Below are positions 1 to 8,015 of a DNA stretch of 64,000 nucleotides, one piece after another. The notes beneath the pieces were generated by a model. That model did no database searches. It worked only from the letters and a program-made list of their open reading frames with translations, and was not told the DNA's origin. The first letter of the stretch is position 1; each line of letters begins with the position of its first letter. A program made the position numbers and the translations under genes. The DNA lies in assembly GCF_000472865.1 (NCBI RefSeq), contig NZ_AXAP01000037.1, positions 25,619-89,618 of the forward strand. The letters run 5' to 3'. The DNA comes from Bradyrhizobium elkanii WSM2783 (GTDB lineage: Bacteria > Pseudomonadota > Alphaproteobacteria > Rhizobiales > Xanthobacteraceae).

Positions 1-2
1 CG

Positions 3-1307
3 CGCGGCCCTCATGCGGCCGATGCGCGGCGGCGTCTTACAATCCTTTCGGCGGCGCTGGAGCCGCCGCCGTCCTTTGCGCCGATCGACTACGACGTTGG
101 GCCGCCGCCGCCCGACGAGCTGACGTATGTGGACGACCGGCCGGTGCTCTACTTCGACGATCCGGTGTACGCCTTTGCGCCGCCACCGCCGCCGCCGGTG
201 TTCTTCCTGCCGCCACCGCCGCCGGATTTCGTGGTTCTGGCGCCACCGCCGCCTCCGGTGGATGTGTACGTGCTGCCCGTTCCGCTGTTCGTGCCGATCC
301 CGGTCTTTGTCCGGCCGCCGATCTATGTTGCGCCGCCGCCGAACAACATCGTGTTCGCCAACATCCACAACACGACGATCATCAACAACGTCATCAACAA
401 TCCGAACCCAACTCCGGCGCAGCTCGGCGCGCTCGGAACGAAGTTCAGTGGTGGCGCAGCTCGACCGGCGATAGCGCCATCGCTGCCGCCGGCCGCGGCG
501 CAGCGGGCCAATCTGGTCCAGCCATCGCCGCAGGGCGCCGGTCAGTCGGCGCTGGGCACCAAGTTTGCGCCGCGTGCGCCGACACAAGCCACGCCGGGCG
601 CGGCACCCAACACTCCCGGCGCGAATGCATTGCCAGGCGCCGGAAGGCAGCCATTGCCGCCGGCGCCGCCGCCCGCGACCGCCGCGCAGCCTGATCCGGG
701 CACCAAGGCGTCGAGGCTGACGTCGCCGCCCGGCACAGCTCCCAACGCGGCTGGCGCCAATGCGCCGGCTGGGACCAAGGGGCGGCCTTCGCCGCAGACC
801 GCGACGGCACCTGCCACGGCCGCGCAGCCGAACGCGATCAGGCCGGGAGCTTCGCCGAACGCGGCCGCTGCGCCGATCGACACGAAACTCAACCGGGCAG
901 CGCCCGCACAGCGCCCGTCGGCCGCACGGCCGGCGGATGTTCCGAGGGCCGCTGGCGCGCCGCCGCCGCGCCACGCGCCTGCGGCAACCGCATTGGCAAG
1001 GCCGACGCCTTCCGTCGCTCCGCCGGCTGCCGCGCATCGCCCGTCACCGCCGCCGGCAGCGGCGCGGACACCGCCGCCGGCAGCAGCGCGGACGCCGCCT
1101 CCTGCGCGTGCCGCGGTCGCACCGCCGCCAGCTCCTGCTCCGCGCGTCGCGGCGCCACCGCCACACCCGGCCGCGCCGCCGCGGGTCGCATCACCGCCGC
1201 CGCAGATGCATCAGGTGCAGCGTGCGCCACCACCACCAGCGCGGCCCGCTGCGCCGGCGGGGCGCGGCGGAGCTGCCTGCCCGCCTGGCGGGTGCCCTCA
1301 GCATTGA
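3..1307 (+). CDS. Pro/Ala-rich protein, 5' end cut by the window edge
   Basis: The frame is open from the left edge to a TGA at 1305-1307 and gives at least 434 residues; the true start lies outside the window. A GTG at 129 is possible, but the open frame runs on upstream with the same proline-rich character. The first part alternates poly-Pro blocks with Val/Phe/Tyr-rich blocks, followed by a short Asn/Ile-rich stretch and then about 290 residues of low-complexity Pro/Ala/Arg sequence. The last residues contain two cysteines (CPPGGC). I see no catalytic motif. Composition suggests an exported or surface-exposed disordered tail, possibly the C-terminus of a larger protein. I do not recognise the family. 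Confidence 0.6.
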   Translation, partial: RGPHAADARRRLTILSAALEPPPSFAPIDYDVGPPPPDELTYVDDRPVLYFDDPVYAFAPPPPPPVFFLPPPPPDFVVLAPPPPPVDVYVLPVPLFVPIPVFVRPPIYVAPPPNNIVFANIHNTTIINNVINNPNPTPAQLGALGTKFSGGAARPAIAPSLPPAAAQRANLVQPSPQGAGQSALGTKFAPRAPTQATPGAAPNTPGANALPGAGRQPLPPAPPPATAAQPDPGTKASRLTSPPGTAPNAAGANAPAGTKGRPSPQTATAPATAAQPNAIRPGASPNAAAAPIDTKLNRAAPAQRPSAARPADVPRAAGAPPPRHAPAATALARPTPSVAPPAAAHRPSPPPAAARTPPPAAARTPPPARAAVAPPPAPAPRVAAPPPHPAAPPRVASPPPQMHQVQRAPPPPARPAAPAGRGGAACPPGGCPQH

Positions 1308-1335
1308 CCGGTGTGAAGCGCGGGCCTCGGCGATA

Positions 1336-2322
1336 TCAATCCCGCTTGCGCGAGGCGAGGTCGGAGATTGCCCTCATCACGGCATCGCGGACGCCGGGGT
1401 CGTACAGGATGTGCCCGGCGCCTTCGACGATGCGGACTTCGGCCTCTCGCCAGCGCGCGGCCAGCGCGAACGAGGTGGCCGGCGGACACAGCAGATCGTA
1501 GCGGCCCTGCACCAGGATGCCGGGAATTCCTGCAAGCTTGCCAGCTTCGTTCATCAACTGGTCGGGCGCCATGAAGCAGTCATTGGCGAAGTAATGCGCC
1601 TCCATGATCGGCGTCGCGGGCAAGGCGCGCGACGAGTTCAGCGAGGCGGGATCAAGCCGTGTCCGGCTGGGCGCGTGGACGGAGAGGATGTGCTCGGTGT
1701 CATGCCAGGCGCGCGCGGCCGGGCCGTGCACCGCCGCGTCGGCATCGAGGATGCGGCGCCAATAGGCCTCGAGTGGTTGCTCGCGTTCTTCGGCCGGCAG
1801 AACGCTCAGGAAGTCCGCCGACAGCGCGGGATAGAAGCGCGGCAGCGTGTCGAGGAAGGCGACTTCCAATTCGGGGCGCGTGCCAAGGAATGTCGCGCGC
1901 AGCACCAAGCCGCTGACGCGATCGGGATACGCCTGCGCATAGGCCAGCGCGAGCGTCGCGCCCCAGGAGCCGCCGACCACCAGCCAGCGCTCGAAACCGA
2001 ATTTCTGCCGGATCGCCTCCATGTCCGCGATCAAAAGCGGCAGCGTGTTGGCCTCGCGCTTTCCTTTGGGGCGGCTGCGTCCGGCGCCGCGCTGGTCGAA
2101 CAGCACCGCGTGAAAACGCTCGGGATCGAACAGGCGACGGTGATCCGGCTGGCAGCCGCTGCCGGGGCCGCCATGCAGATAGACCGCAGGCACGCCGCCC
2201 TCGCGGCCGACGCTCTCGACATAGATCTCGTGGTCGTCGCCGACACCTAAGAATTCGGACGTCAGTGGCGCGAAGGGATCCGTGCGGCGCGATGCTTTGC
2301 CCGCCTCGGCGTCAGGCGCCAT
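1336..2322 (-). CDS. pip: proline iminopeptidase-type alpha/beta hydrolase (S33) coupled to pqqE
   Basis: Predicted prolyl aminopeptidase of 328 residues, which would release N-terminal proline from peptides in the cytoplasm. An HGGPGSGC oxyanion segment lies at residues 50-57 and the nucleophile elbow GGSWG has Ser119. A GRYD segment supplies the likely Asp and a GAGH segment the likely His near the C-terminus. The frame extends upstream, but that part only shadows pqqE. The ATG at 2322 overlaps the pqqE stop by 11 bases, which supports translational coupling. It is the last gene of the minus-strand pqq operon. The family is secure; a role in PqqA processing is inference from position. Confidence 0.85.
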   Translation of the reverse strand: MAPDAEAGKASRRTDPFAPLTSEFLGVGDDHEIYVESVGREGGVPAVYLHGGPGSGCQPDHRRLFDPERFHAVLFDQRGAGRSRPKGKREANTLPLLIADMEAIRQKFGFERWLVVGGSWGATLALAYAQAYPDRVSGLVLRATFLGTRPELEVAFLDTLPRFYPALSADFLSVLPAEEREQPLEAYWRRILDADAAVHGPAARAWHDTEHILSVHAPSRTRLDPASLNSSRALPATPIMEAHYFANDCFMAPDQLMNEAGKLAGIPGILVQGRYDLLCPPATSFALAARWREAEVRIVEGAGHILYDPGVRDAVMRAISDLASRKRD

Positions 2323-3517
2323 GGTCGCCTTCCGTCTCCAGCGTGCCGCCGGCGAAATTGCGATAGAGGAAGCGGTTGTTGCCACCGGCCGCCTCGGTCT
2401 CCGCGAGCTTGAAGATCTTCTCGTGCATCGGCGACAGCGTGCAGGCCGGATCGGTGTTGCCGGCATCGCCGGTCAGCGCAAAGGCCTGGCAGCGGCAGCC
2501 CCCGTAGTCGATCTCGCGGAATTCGCAGGATTTGCACGGCTCGGGCATCCAACCGGTGCCGCGATAGCGGTTGAAGGCTTCCGAGTTCTGCCAGATCCAG
2601 GCGATCGAATGGTTCGAGCGCACGGATTCGAACTGGAGCCCGGTGATGCTTTCGGCGGCATGGCACGGCAGCACCTTGCCGGCCGGCGAGATGTTGAAGA
2701 ACTGCCGGCCCCAGCCGCCCATGCACTTCTTCGGCCGCAGCGCGTAATAGTCCGGCACCACATAGTCGATCGCGAGCACGCCCTTCAATCGCGCCTGCGC
2801 CTCCTCGACGATGCGGCTGGTCTCCTCGATCTGTTCAATCGTCGGCATCAAGGCGGCGCGGTTCTTCAGTGCCCAGCCGTAATACTGCACGTTGGCGACC
2901 TCGAGCCGGTCGGCGTCGAGATCGACGGCCATCTGGATGATGTCGGAAAGCTGGTGCAGGTTCTGGCGGTGCATCACGGCATTAACGGTGAGCGGCAGGT
3001 CGAGCTCGCGCGTCCATTTGGCGGCCTGGATCTTCTTCTCGTGCGAATTCTTCAGGCCCGCAACGCGGTCGGCGACAACAGGCTCGTTGCCCTGGAAGCT
3101 GATCTGCACGTGGCAGAGGCCGGCATCGGCGAGCGCCGCCAGCTTTTCTTTCGTTAGCAGCACCGCCGACGTAATCAAGTTAGTGTAGAGCCCGACGTCA
3201 TTAGCATGCTGCACCAGCTCGACGAGATCCTTGCGCGCGGTCGGCTCGCCGCCGGAGAAATGGATCTGCAGCACGCCGAGCTCGACGAGCTCGGTCATCA
3301 CCTTCTTCCATTCGTCCGTGGTGAGCTCGCTGCCGGCACGGTCGAGCTCGACCGGGTTGGAGCAATAGGGGCATTGCAGCGGGCAGCGGTGCGTCAGCTC
3401 TGCGAGCACCGCCAGCGGAATGCCATAGCTCGTCGCCGTCGAGCGGTGCTGCTCCAGCACCGCCAGCCCGTCATTCGGCGCGGCCGTTGTCTTGCCGTCG
3501 GTGAGAATGTCGCTCAT
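2312..3517 (-). CDS. pqqE: PqqA peptide cyclase PqqE (radical SAM)
   Basis: PqqE (401 residues) is the radical SAM enzyme that joins the Glu and Tyr side chains of PqqA, the first chemical step of PQQ synthesis, with PqqD as peptide chaperone. The 4Fe-4S motif CxxxCxxC is at Cys45, Cys49 and Cys52. The C-terminal third has a cysteine-rich SPASM region (KKCMGGWG, EPCKSCEF, GGCRC, DPAC) for auxiliary clusters. Its start overlaps the pqqD stop by 4 bases. Order and length are typical of rhizobial pqqE. Confidence 0.97.
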   Translation of the reverse strand: MSDILTDGKTTAAPNDGLAVLEQHRSTATSYGIPLAVLAELTHRCPLQCPYCSNPVELDRAGSELTTDEWKKVMTELVELGVLQIHFSGGEPTARKDLVELVQHANDVGLYTNLITSAVLLTKEKLAALADAGLCHVQISFQGNEPVVADRVAGLKNSHEKKIQAAKWTRELDLPLTVNAVMHRQNLHQLSDIIQMAVDLDADRLEVANVQYYGWALKNRAALMPTIEQIEETSRIVEEAQARLKGVLAIDYVVPDYYALRPKKCMGGWGRQFFNISPAGKVLPCHAAESITGLQFESVRSNHSIAWIWQNSEAFNRYRGTGWMPEPCKSCEFREIDYGGCRCQAFALTGDAGNTDPACTLSPMHEKIFKLAETEAAGGNNRFLYRNFAGGTLETEGDHGA

Positions 3518-3822
3518 GGCGTCTTCTCCCGTGCTTCGCTCAGAAAACCCTTGTCCGCCAGATCCTGCAGCATCGCGATCACGTCGGTCGCGATCGCCTC
3601 GCGCGGTGCGGCGTATTTCGCCGCGAGCTGATCGACCAAGTCGGCGACGCTGCGCTCGCCGTCGCAGAGCTGCAGCACTTCGACCGCGATCTCATCCGGC
3701 GCCAGCACGCGTTCCGGCGCCAGGATCACCCAGACCTGCCGTGTCTCGTCGAACTTCAGCTTGGCATGCCGCGGCAATTTCGGCCGGCTTGTCTCGCTGA
3801 CGTTGATGTTGCGGCCCGCCAT
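3514..3822 (-). CDS. pqqD: PQQ biosynthesis peptide chaperone PqqD
   Basis: PqqD (102 residues) binds the PqqA precursor peptide and presents it to PqqE. The sequence has the usual fold: a basic strand region (LPRHAKLKFDETRQVWVILAP), then a DEIAVEVLQLCDG helix and a winged-helix-like C-terminal half ending in DLADKGFL. It lies 12 bases after pqqC and overlaps pqqE by 4 bases, so the two are probably translated together. In some bacteria pqqC and pqqD, or pqqD and pqqE, are fused; here they are separate. Confidence 0.95.
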   Translation of the reverse strand: MAGRNINVSETSRPKLPRHAKLKFDETRQVWVILAPERVLAPDEIAVEVLQLCDGERSVADLVDQLAAKYAAPREAIATDVIAMLQDLADKGFLSEAREKTP

Positions 3823-3834
3823 CGAAGAATTCCT

Positions 3835-4590
3835 CTAGCTCGCCGTCGGCACGAAAGCGCCGGGCGGGATGTGGCCGTCGACATAGGCATGATAGAGCGC
3901 ATCGAGCTGCACCCACAGCACGTTGGTCTTGAAGATCAGCGCATTGCAGACCGCCTCGCGCTCCGCCTGTGTCGTGGCGTGCTTCTTGACATAGTCGAGC
4001 GCAAAGCCGGCATCGCGCGGCGCCTGCTGCAGGCGGCGTTTGAAGTAGCTCATGATATCAGGATTGACGAAGTTGTAGTGCTGCAGCATCCCCGAGATGC
4101 GCTCTTCGTGCAGGTTCGGCGCGAACAACTCCGTCAGCGAGGAGGCGATCGCCTCCAGCGGCGTACGGTCGCGGCAGAAATGCACATAGGCTTCCACCGC
4201 AAAGCGCGTCGCCGGCAGGATGCCTTCGGTCGATTCGACATAGGCACTGTCGAGGCCGAGGCCTTCGGTCAGCTTCAGCCAGCGCTCGATCCCGCCTTCG
4301 CTGTCGACATCACCGTCATGATCCTCGATGCGATGGCGCCACTCGATGCGGGTCATGCGGTCGCGGAAGCGCGAGATCACGACCGCGTCCTTGATCGGGA
4401 TCGTGCTCTGGTAATAGTAGCGGTTCAGCGCCCAGGCCTGCACCTGGCCCTTGTTCAATTTGCCGCCGTGCAACAGTTTATGGAATGGATGCAGGTTGTG
4501 ATAGCGCGTCGCGCCGATATGGCGCAGCACGGCTTCCAGCTCCGCGGCGCTATCGAGCGACACGCCCTTGCCGATCGAATAGGCGGTCAT
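3835..4590 (-). CDS. pqqC: pyrroloquinoline-quinone synthase PqqC
   Basis: PqqC catalyses the last step of PQQ synthesis, the cofactor-free eight-electron oxidation and ring closure of AHQQ. The protein (251 residues from the ATG at 4590) has the helical-bundle signatures RYHNLHPFHKLLHGG, NRYYYQ and HFCRDR. An alternative TTG at 4629 overlaps the pqqB stop, has GGAG 8 bases upstream and would add 13 residues (NAPLPQGPSLQA after the start). I cannot settle between the two. The longer open frame upstream only shadows pqqB. Confidence 0.93.
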   Translation of the reverse strand: MTAYSIGKGVSLDSAAELEAVLRHIGATRYHNLHPFHKLLHGGKLNKGQVQAWALNRYYYQSTIPIKDAVVISRFRDRMTRIEWRHRIEDHDGDVDSEGGIERWLKLTEGLGLDSAYVESTEGILPATRFAVEAYVHFCRDRTPLEAIASSLTELFAPNLHEERISGMLQHYNFVNPDIMSYFKRRLQQAPRDAGFALDYVKKHATTQAEREAVCNALIFKTNVLWVQLDALYHAYVDGHIPPGAFVPTAS

Positions 4591-4625
4591 CGCTTGGAGT
4601 GAAGGTCCTTGGGGCAAAGGTGCAT

Positions 4626-5555
4626 TCAAAGCTCTATCTCCGTTCCATCGGCGGGGATCTGCCAGCCGGCTCCCTCGGCCATCTTCCGCTCGGGAGAGTC
4701 CTTCAATAGGGCCGGGTTGGAGTTGTTGATATGCAGGAACAGTTTTCGGCCGATGGCAAGCCCTGCGAGGCTCTCGATCGCGCCGTGACTGCCTGACATC
4801 GCAATATGTCCCATCCCCTGACCGGTCTTGTTGCCGAGTCCCGCCGCGATCAATTCGTCGTCGCGCCACACCGTGCCATCGAAGAACACCAGCGGCGCTC
4901 CTGCAAGCCGAGATTTCAGATCATCGGTCACGCGCGCGCAGGCGGCGAGAAAGTAGAAATATTTGCCGCTGGCCTTTTCCGCAATGCGCAGGCCCAGCGT
5001 GTCGCCGGCGCCGTCATTGCCGGCCGGATGTGCCTTGCCCTCAAGATACCACGCGCCCTTGCCGGGAACCTCGAACGGCAGCACTTCGAGGCCGGAAGCC
5101 GAGCCGTCGGGCAAAGCGGGTTCGAACGCCTGGTCCACCGCGATCGGCTGGCGCTTCACGTTCTTCTCGCTGAGCACGTCGAACACGCTGTTGGACTTCA
5201 GGATCGCCAGCACCCGCTGGTGCGCGTAGATCGTAAAGGGCGAACCCTCGCGCATCGACAATAGTCCCGCAATGGCGTCGATCTCGCCATTGGTGAGGAT
5301 GACGCCGGCGATCGGACTATGGCGAAGCTCGCCGCGCTTTGGGTGCAATCGCGGCGTTGCGGTCACTTGCTGGCGCAGGTCGGGCGAGGCGTTGATCAGG
5401 AACCAGTGCGCGCCGTCGGCGCTGACCGCGATCGAAGCCTGGGTACTCTGCAGGTCCGCCGCCTCGCTTCTTGCCGTGGTGCAAACCGGGCAGCCGCAGT
5501 TCCACTGCGGAACACCACCGCCGGCCGCCGCGCCCAGGACGACGACGCGAACCAT
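4626..5555 (-). CDS. pqqB: PQQ biosynthesis protein PqqB
   Basis: PqqB (309 residues) is a metallo-beta-lactamase-fold protein proposed to hydroxylate the tyrosine-derived part of the PQQ intermediate. The N-terminus has the Gly-rich strand VVLGAAAGGGVPQWNCGCPVC; Cys20, Cys22 and Cys25 form the family zinc site. The usual THxHxDH metal motif of the superfamily is replaced by LTNGEIDAIAGL, as is normal for PqqB. It follows pqqA by 150 bases and is immediately followed by pqqC. Confidence 0.96.
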   Translation of the reverse strand: MVRVVVLGAAAGGGVPQWNCGCPVCTTARSEAADLQSTQASIAVSADGAHWFLINASPDLRQQVTATPRLHPKRGELRHSPIAGVILTNGEIDAIAGLLSMREGSPFTIYAHQRVLAILKSNSVFDVLSEKNVKRQPIAVDQAFEPALPDGSASGLEVLPFEVPGKGAWYLEGKAHPAGNDGAGDTLGLRIAEKASGKYFYFLAACARVTDDLKSRLAGAPLVFFDGTVWRDDELIAAGLGNKTGQGMGHIAMSGSHGAIESLAGLAIGRKLFLHINNSNPALLKDSPERKMAEGAGWQIPADGTEIEL

Positions 5556-5659
5556 GATCCGTCTCCTGGCGAAAACCTGACGCGTAGGAACAAACGAGCC
5601 AGGGACACAACAAAGCGGACCCGGGCGTCAACACACATTCCCTTAAGGAAGGTCGGACG

Positions 5660-5715
5660 CCCGCAAGTCCAGCAACGTATTAAGGCTAAGGTCGTCGCGC
5701 CCGCTTACTTGCGGG
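5660..5715 (-). promoter_or_regulatory. inverted repeat at the pqqA-pqqB junction
   Basis: A perfect 9-base inverted repeat pairs 5660-5668 (cccgcaagt) with 5707-5715 (acttgcggg). The second arm covers the last codons of pqqA. In other bacteria a structure after pqqA keeps pqqA transcripts above those of the distal genes; this could serve the same purpose. The 38-base loop makes a simple strong hairpin uncertain. Confidence 0.3.
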
Positions 5716-5785
5716 TTGCGCACATATACATGTTGATTTCCATGCCGACGGACACTTCGACGATCTTTGGTGCTTTCCAGGCCAT
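5705..5785 (-). CDS. pqqA: PQQ precursor peptide PqqA (26 residues)
   Basis: The reading frame ATG (5783-5785) to TAA (5705-5707) encodes a 26-residue peptide starting MAWKAPKIVEVSVGM and ending MCATRK. The conserved Glu16-x3-Tyr20 pair (EINMY) that becomes PQQ is intact. An AGGAGA Shine-Dalgarno lies 5 bases upstream of the ATG. It is the first gene of pqqABCDE. It serves as a ribosomally made substrate that PqqE crosslinks and peptidases then trim. The identification is firm despite the tiny size. Confidence 0.97.
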   Translation of the reverse strand: MAWKAPKIVEVSVGMEINMYMCATRK

Positions 5786-6159
5786 CAGGTTCTCCTGTTT
5801 ATGATCCGGGCGTATTTCGTCCCGGGCGATAAAGTAATGCGGGCGAAAAAGTTCGCCAGTTAAATTTTGACGTGCTGCGCTGCATCAGTCATGCTGCGCC
5901 GCACTGGATCATGACCAGATTAGACGGAATCAGATCATGATCTCATCTCTTTGTTTGATCATGATCTCCGCGCAAACGCTTGGTCGCGAGGGAAGACCGG
6001 TTTCCACTTTTCCGGATCATGTTCGAGGAATTCACGCAGTTGTGCGAGAGCCGCAAGTCAAATCATACGTTTCGTTGTTGTTCGCATTGCGATCAATGGC
6101 GATTCTGAGTTTCACGGAGGTCCCATCGCAGGGGGTCTCAACCGGAGTGTCTGCCGCCG
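5786..6159. other. divergent intergenic region, pqqA to DUF6894 gene
   Basis: These 374 bases separate pqqA (minus) from the small gene at 6160 (plus). They must contain the pqqA promoter. A dispersed repeat copy occupies 5932-6023. I see no gene and no operator I can name. Confidence 0.6.
5932..6023 (+). repeat. GATCATGATCT / CCGGTTTCCACTTTTCCGG dispersed repeat, copy 1
   Basis: The core runs from cagatcatgatctcatctct through tgatcatgatctccgcg to accggtttccacttttccgg and a final atcatg. Related copies lie at 26957-27080 and, inverted, at 52786-52880. All are intergenic or just overlap a gene end. Function is unknown. Confidence 0.75.
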
Positions 6160-6420
6160 ATGCCGCGCTATTTCTTCAACACCCGTATCGGCGATGAGCT
6201 GATCTCCGACCCCGAGGGCGAAATCCTGCGGGATCCCGATCGCGCCTGGGAGATGGCGCGCGCCATGATTCGGGAACTGCTGCGGACCGAAGGCGCCGAC
6301 GCCACACTGTTGAATGCCGTCATCGAGGTGACCGACGACGAGGGCGATATCGTGCTCGAATTTCCATTCTCGGAGGCGATCATCGGCCCGCCGGATACGG
6401 GCTCGGTCACGAAACATTGA
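6160..6420 (+). CDS. small DUF6894-type protein
   Basis: An 86-residue acidic protein beginning MPRYFFNTRIGDELISDPEG. This N-terminus (MPRYFF followed by a D-rich turn and a helix of the type RAWEMARAMIREL) is typical of the small DUF6894 family that is abundant in Bradyrhizobium and Methylobacterium. No function is established for the family, and the sequence has no signal peptide or membrane segment. It stands alone between the pqqA promoter region and the PQQ dehydrogenase gene. Confidence 0.75.
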   Translation: MPRYFFNTRIGDELISDPEGEILRDPDRAWEMARAMIRELLRTEGADATLLNAVIEVTDDEGDIVLEFPFSEAIIGPPDTGSVTKH

Positions 6421-6595
6421 AGGTCTGCGCGGTCGTTCTGCGCTAGATCGCTCCCCCGCCTCGATTCCGACCATGTTCCGGATTGCATCCGTGGACGAAT
6501 GTCGGAAACTGCCACTCAGGAAGCCACGCCGGCATGCGCAGGATGCTGCACATGCGAGGACCAAAAGGCTTTCGCATCTGGGGAGAACCACAACG

Positions 6596-7870
6596 ATGAA
6601 CAATCTGACCACGCCGCGCAGCCTTGTCCTGGCCGGCGCTTTCTTCGGCGCATTCACGCTTGCCGCCCATGCCCAGCAGCCCGCCAGTCCGCCCGCCGCC
6701 GGTGCGGCACCTGCCGCAGCGCAGCCGCTGCCGCCGGGCTCGCCGCTGATCGGGCGGCCGGAGAACGAGGCGGCCGCCAAGCTTGCCCCGGTCGCGCCGC
6801 CGCCGCTGGCGGCCGCGCCCGACAAATTGCCGCTCGCCAAGCTGAAGGTGCCGGCCGGCTTCAACGTCGAGGTCTACGCCGCCGGCATGGCGAATGCGCG
6901 CTCGCTGGCGCAGAGCGACAAGGGTACGGTGTTTGTCGGCAGCCGCCTCGTCGACAAGGTCTATGCCATCGTCAACAAGGACGGCAAACGCCAGGTGAAG
7001 GTGATCGCCTCCGGCCTCTATCGCCCGAACGGCGTCGCCTTCAAGGACGGCACGCTCTACATCGCGGAGCTCTCGAAGGTCTCCAAGATCGAGAAGATCG
7101 ACGATGTCATCGACAGTCCGCCGAAGCCGACGGTGATCTATGACAATCTGCCCAAGGACGAGGCCCATGGCTGGAAGTTCATCGCCATCGGCCCGGACAA
7201 CAAGCTCTATGTCCCGGTCGGCCAGCCCGGCAACAACGTCCTGCATGACGATGCGCATGGCCAGATCCGGCGCATCAATCTCGATGGCTCGGGGGCGGAA
7301 GTCTATGCGGTCGGCGTGCGCAACACGGTCGGCTTCGACTGGAATCCGGAGACCAAGCACCTCTACTTCACCGACAACGGCCGCGACTGGCTGTCCGAGA
7401 CGGTGCCGGAGGATGAGCTCAACCGCGTGACCAAGGCCGGCGAGGATTTCGGCGCGCCGTTCTGCTACCAGGGCAACATCATCGACCAGGAGCTCGGCTG
7501 GGGCAAATCCTGCAGCGACTATACCCCGCCGGTCGGCCTGATGGGCCCGCACACCGCTTCGCTCGGCATGCGCTTCTACACCGGCAACATGTTCCCGAAG
7601 ACGTACAAGAACGCGATCTTCGTCGCGCGCCACGGCTCCTGGAACAAGTCGAAGAAGGAGGGTGGCGATGTCGTCGTGGTCAAGCTCGACAAGGACGGCA
7701 AGGTGAAGTCGGTCGAGCCGTTCCTCACCGGCTTCCTCGAGGATAACAAATATGTCGGCCGTCCCGTCGACGTGATGCAGTTGAAGGACGGTTCGCTGCT
7801 GGTCTCCGACGATTGGAACGGCGCCGTCTACCGCATCAGCTACGGGAAGCAGAAGGTCGCGGGGCAGTAG
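6596..7870 (+). CDS. sorbosone dehydrogenase-like PQQ sugar dehydrogenase
   Basis: Exported 424-residue protein of the soluble PQQ aldose/sorbosone dehydrogenase family (six-bladed propeller). The N-terminus is a Sec signal ending near AAHAQQ, followed by a Pro/Ala linker. Propeller motifs include LYRPNGVAFKDGTLY, DEAHGWKFIAIGPD, GVRNTVGFDWNP and ARHGSWNKS. It should oxidise a sugar or aldehyde in the periplasm using PQQ. The ATG at 6596 has GGGGAGA upstream and gives the signal peptide; the longer frame from 6473 lacks one. It sits divergent to the PQQ biosynthesis operon and upstream of a diheme cytochrome, which makes a complete oxidation module likely. The substrate cannot be read from sequence. 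Confidence 0.85.
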   Translation: MNNLTTPRSLVLAGAFFGAFTLAAHAQQPASPPAAGAAPAAAQPLPPGSPLIGRPENEAAAKLAPVAPPPLAAAPDKLPLAKLKVPAGFNVEVYAAGMANARSLAQSDKGTVFVGSRLVDKVYAIVNKDGKRQVKVIASGLYRPNGVAFKDGTLYIAELSKVSKIEKIDDVIDSPPKPTVIYDNLPKDEAHGWKFIAIGPDNKLYVPVGQPGNNVLHDDAHGQIRRINLDGSGAEVYAVGVRNTVGFDWNPETKHLYFTDNGRDWLSETVPEDELNRVTKAGEDFGAPFCYQGNIIDQELGWGKSCSDYTPPVGLMGPHTASLGMRFYTGNMFPKTYKNAIFVARHGSWNKSKKEGGDVVVVKLDKDGKVKSVEPFLTGFLEDNKYVGRPVDVMQLKDGSLLVSDDWNGAVYRISYGKQKVAGQ

Positions 7871-7881
7871 GTCGTACTCTC

Positions 7882-7998
7882 CGTCATTGCAAGCGAAGCG
7901 ACTTGTCCGCCGTAGCTCAAAGAGCGAAGGCGGAAGCAATCCATGCCTCCGCAAGTGGCGAAGTGGATTGCTTCGTCGCTTCGCTCCTCGCAATGACG
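7882..7998. repeat. type A palindromic repeat (cgtcattgc...gcaatgacg), copy 1
   Basis: Imperfect palindrome: outer arms cgtcattgc and gcaatgacg, inner arms gaagcaatcca/tggattgcttc. Compared with the copies at 13445-13522 and 31959-32044, this one has about 40 extra bases in its left arm. It fills the space between two plus-strand genes. Confidence 0.85.
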
Positions 7999-8015
7999 AG
8001 CGCCAGGAAAGATCG

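Noticed and set aside
760..2250. Long plus-strand open frame (496 codons)
   Set aside because: It runs antisense to the proline iminopeptidase and through the proline-rich gene in another phase. Arg-rich low-complexity translation and no family motif; a GC-rich shadow.
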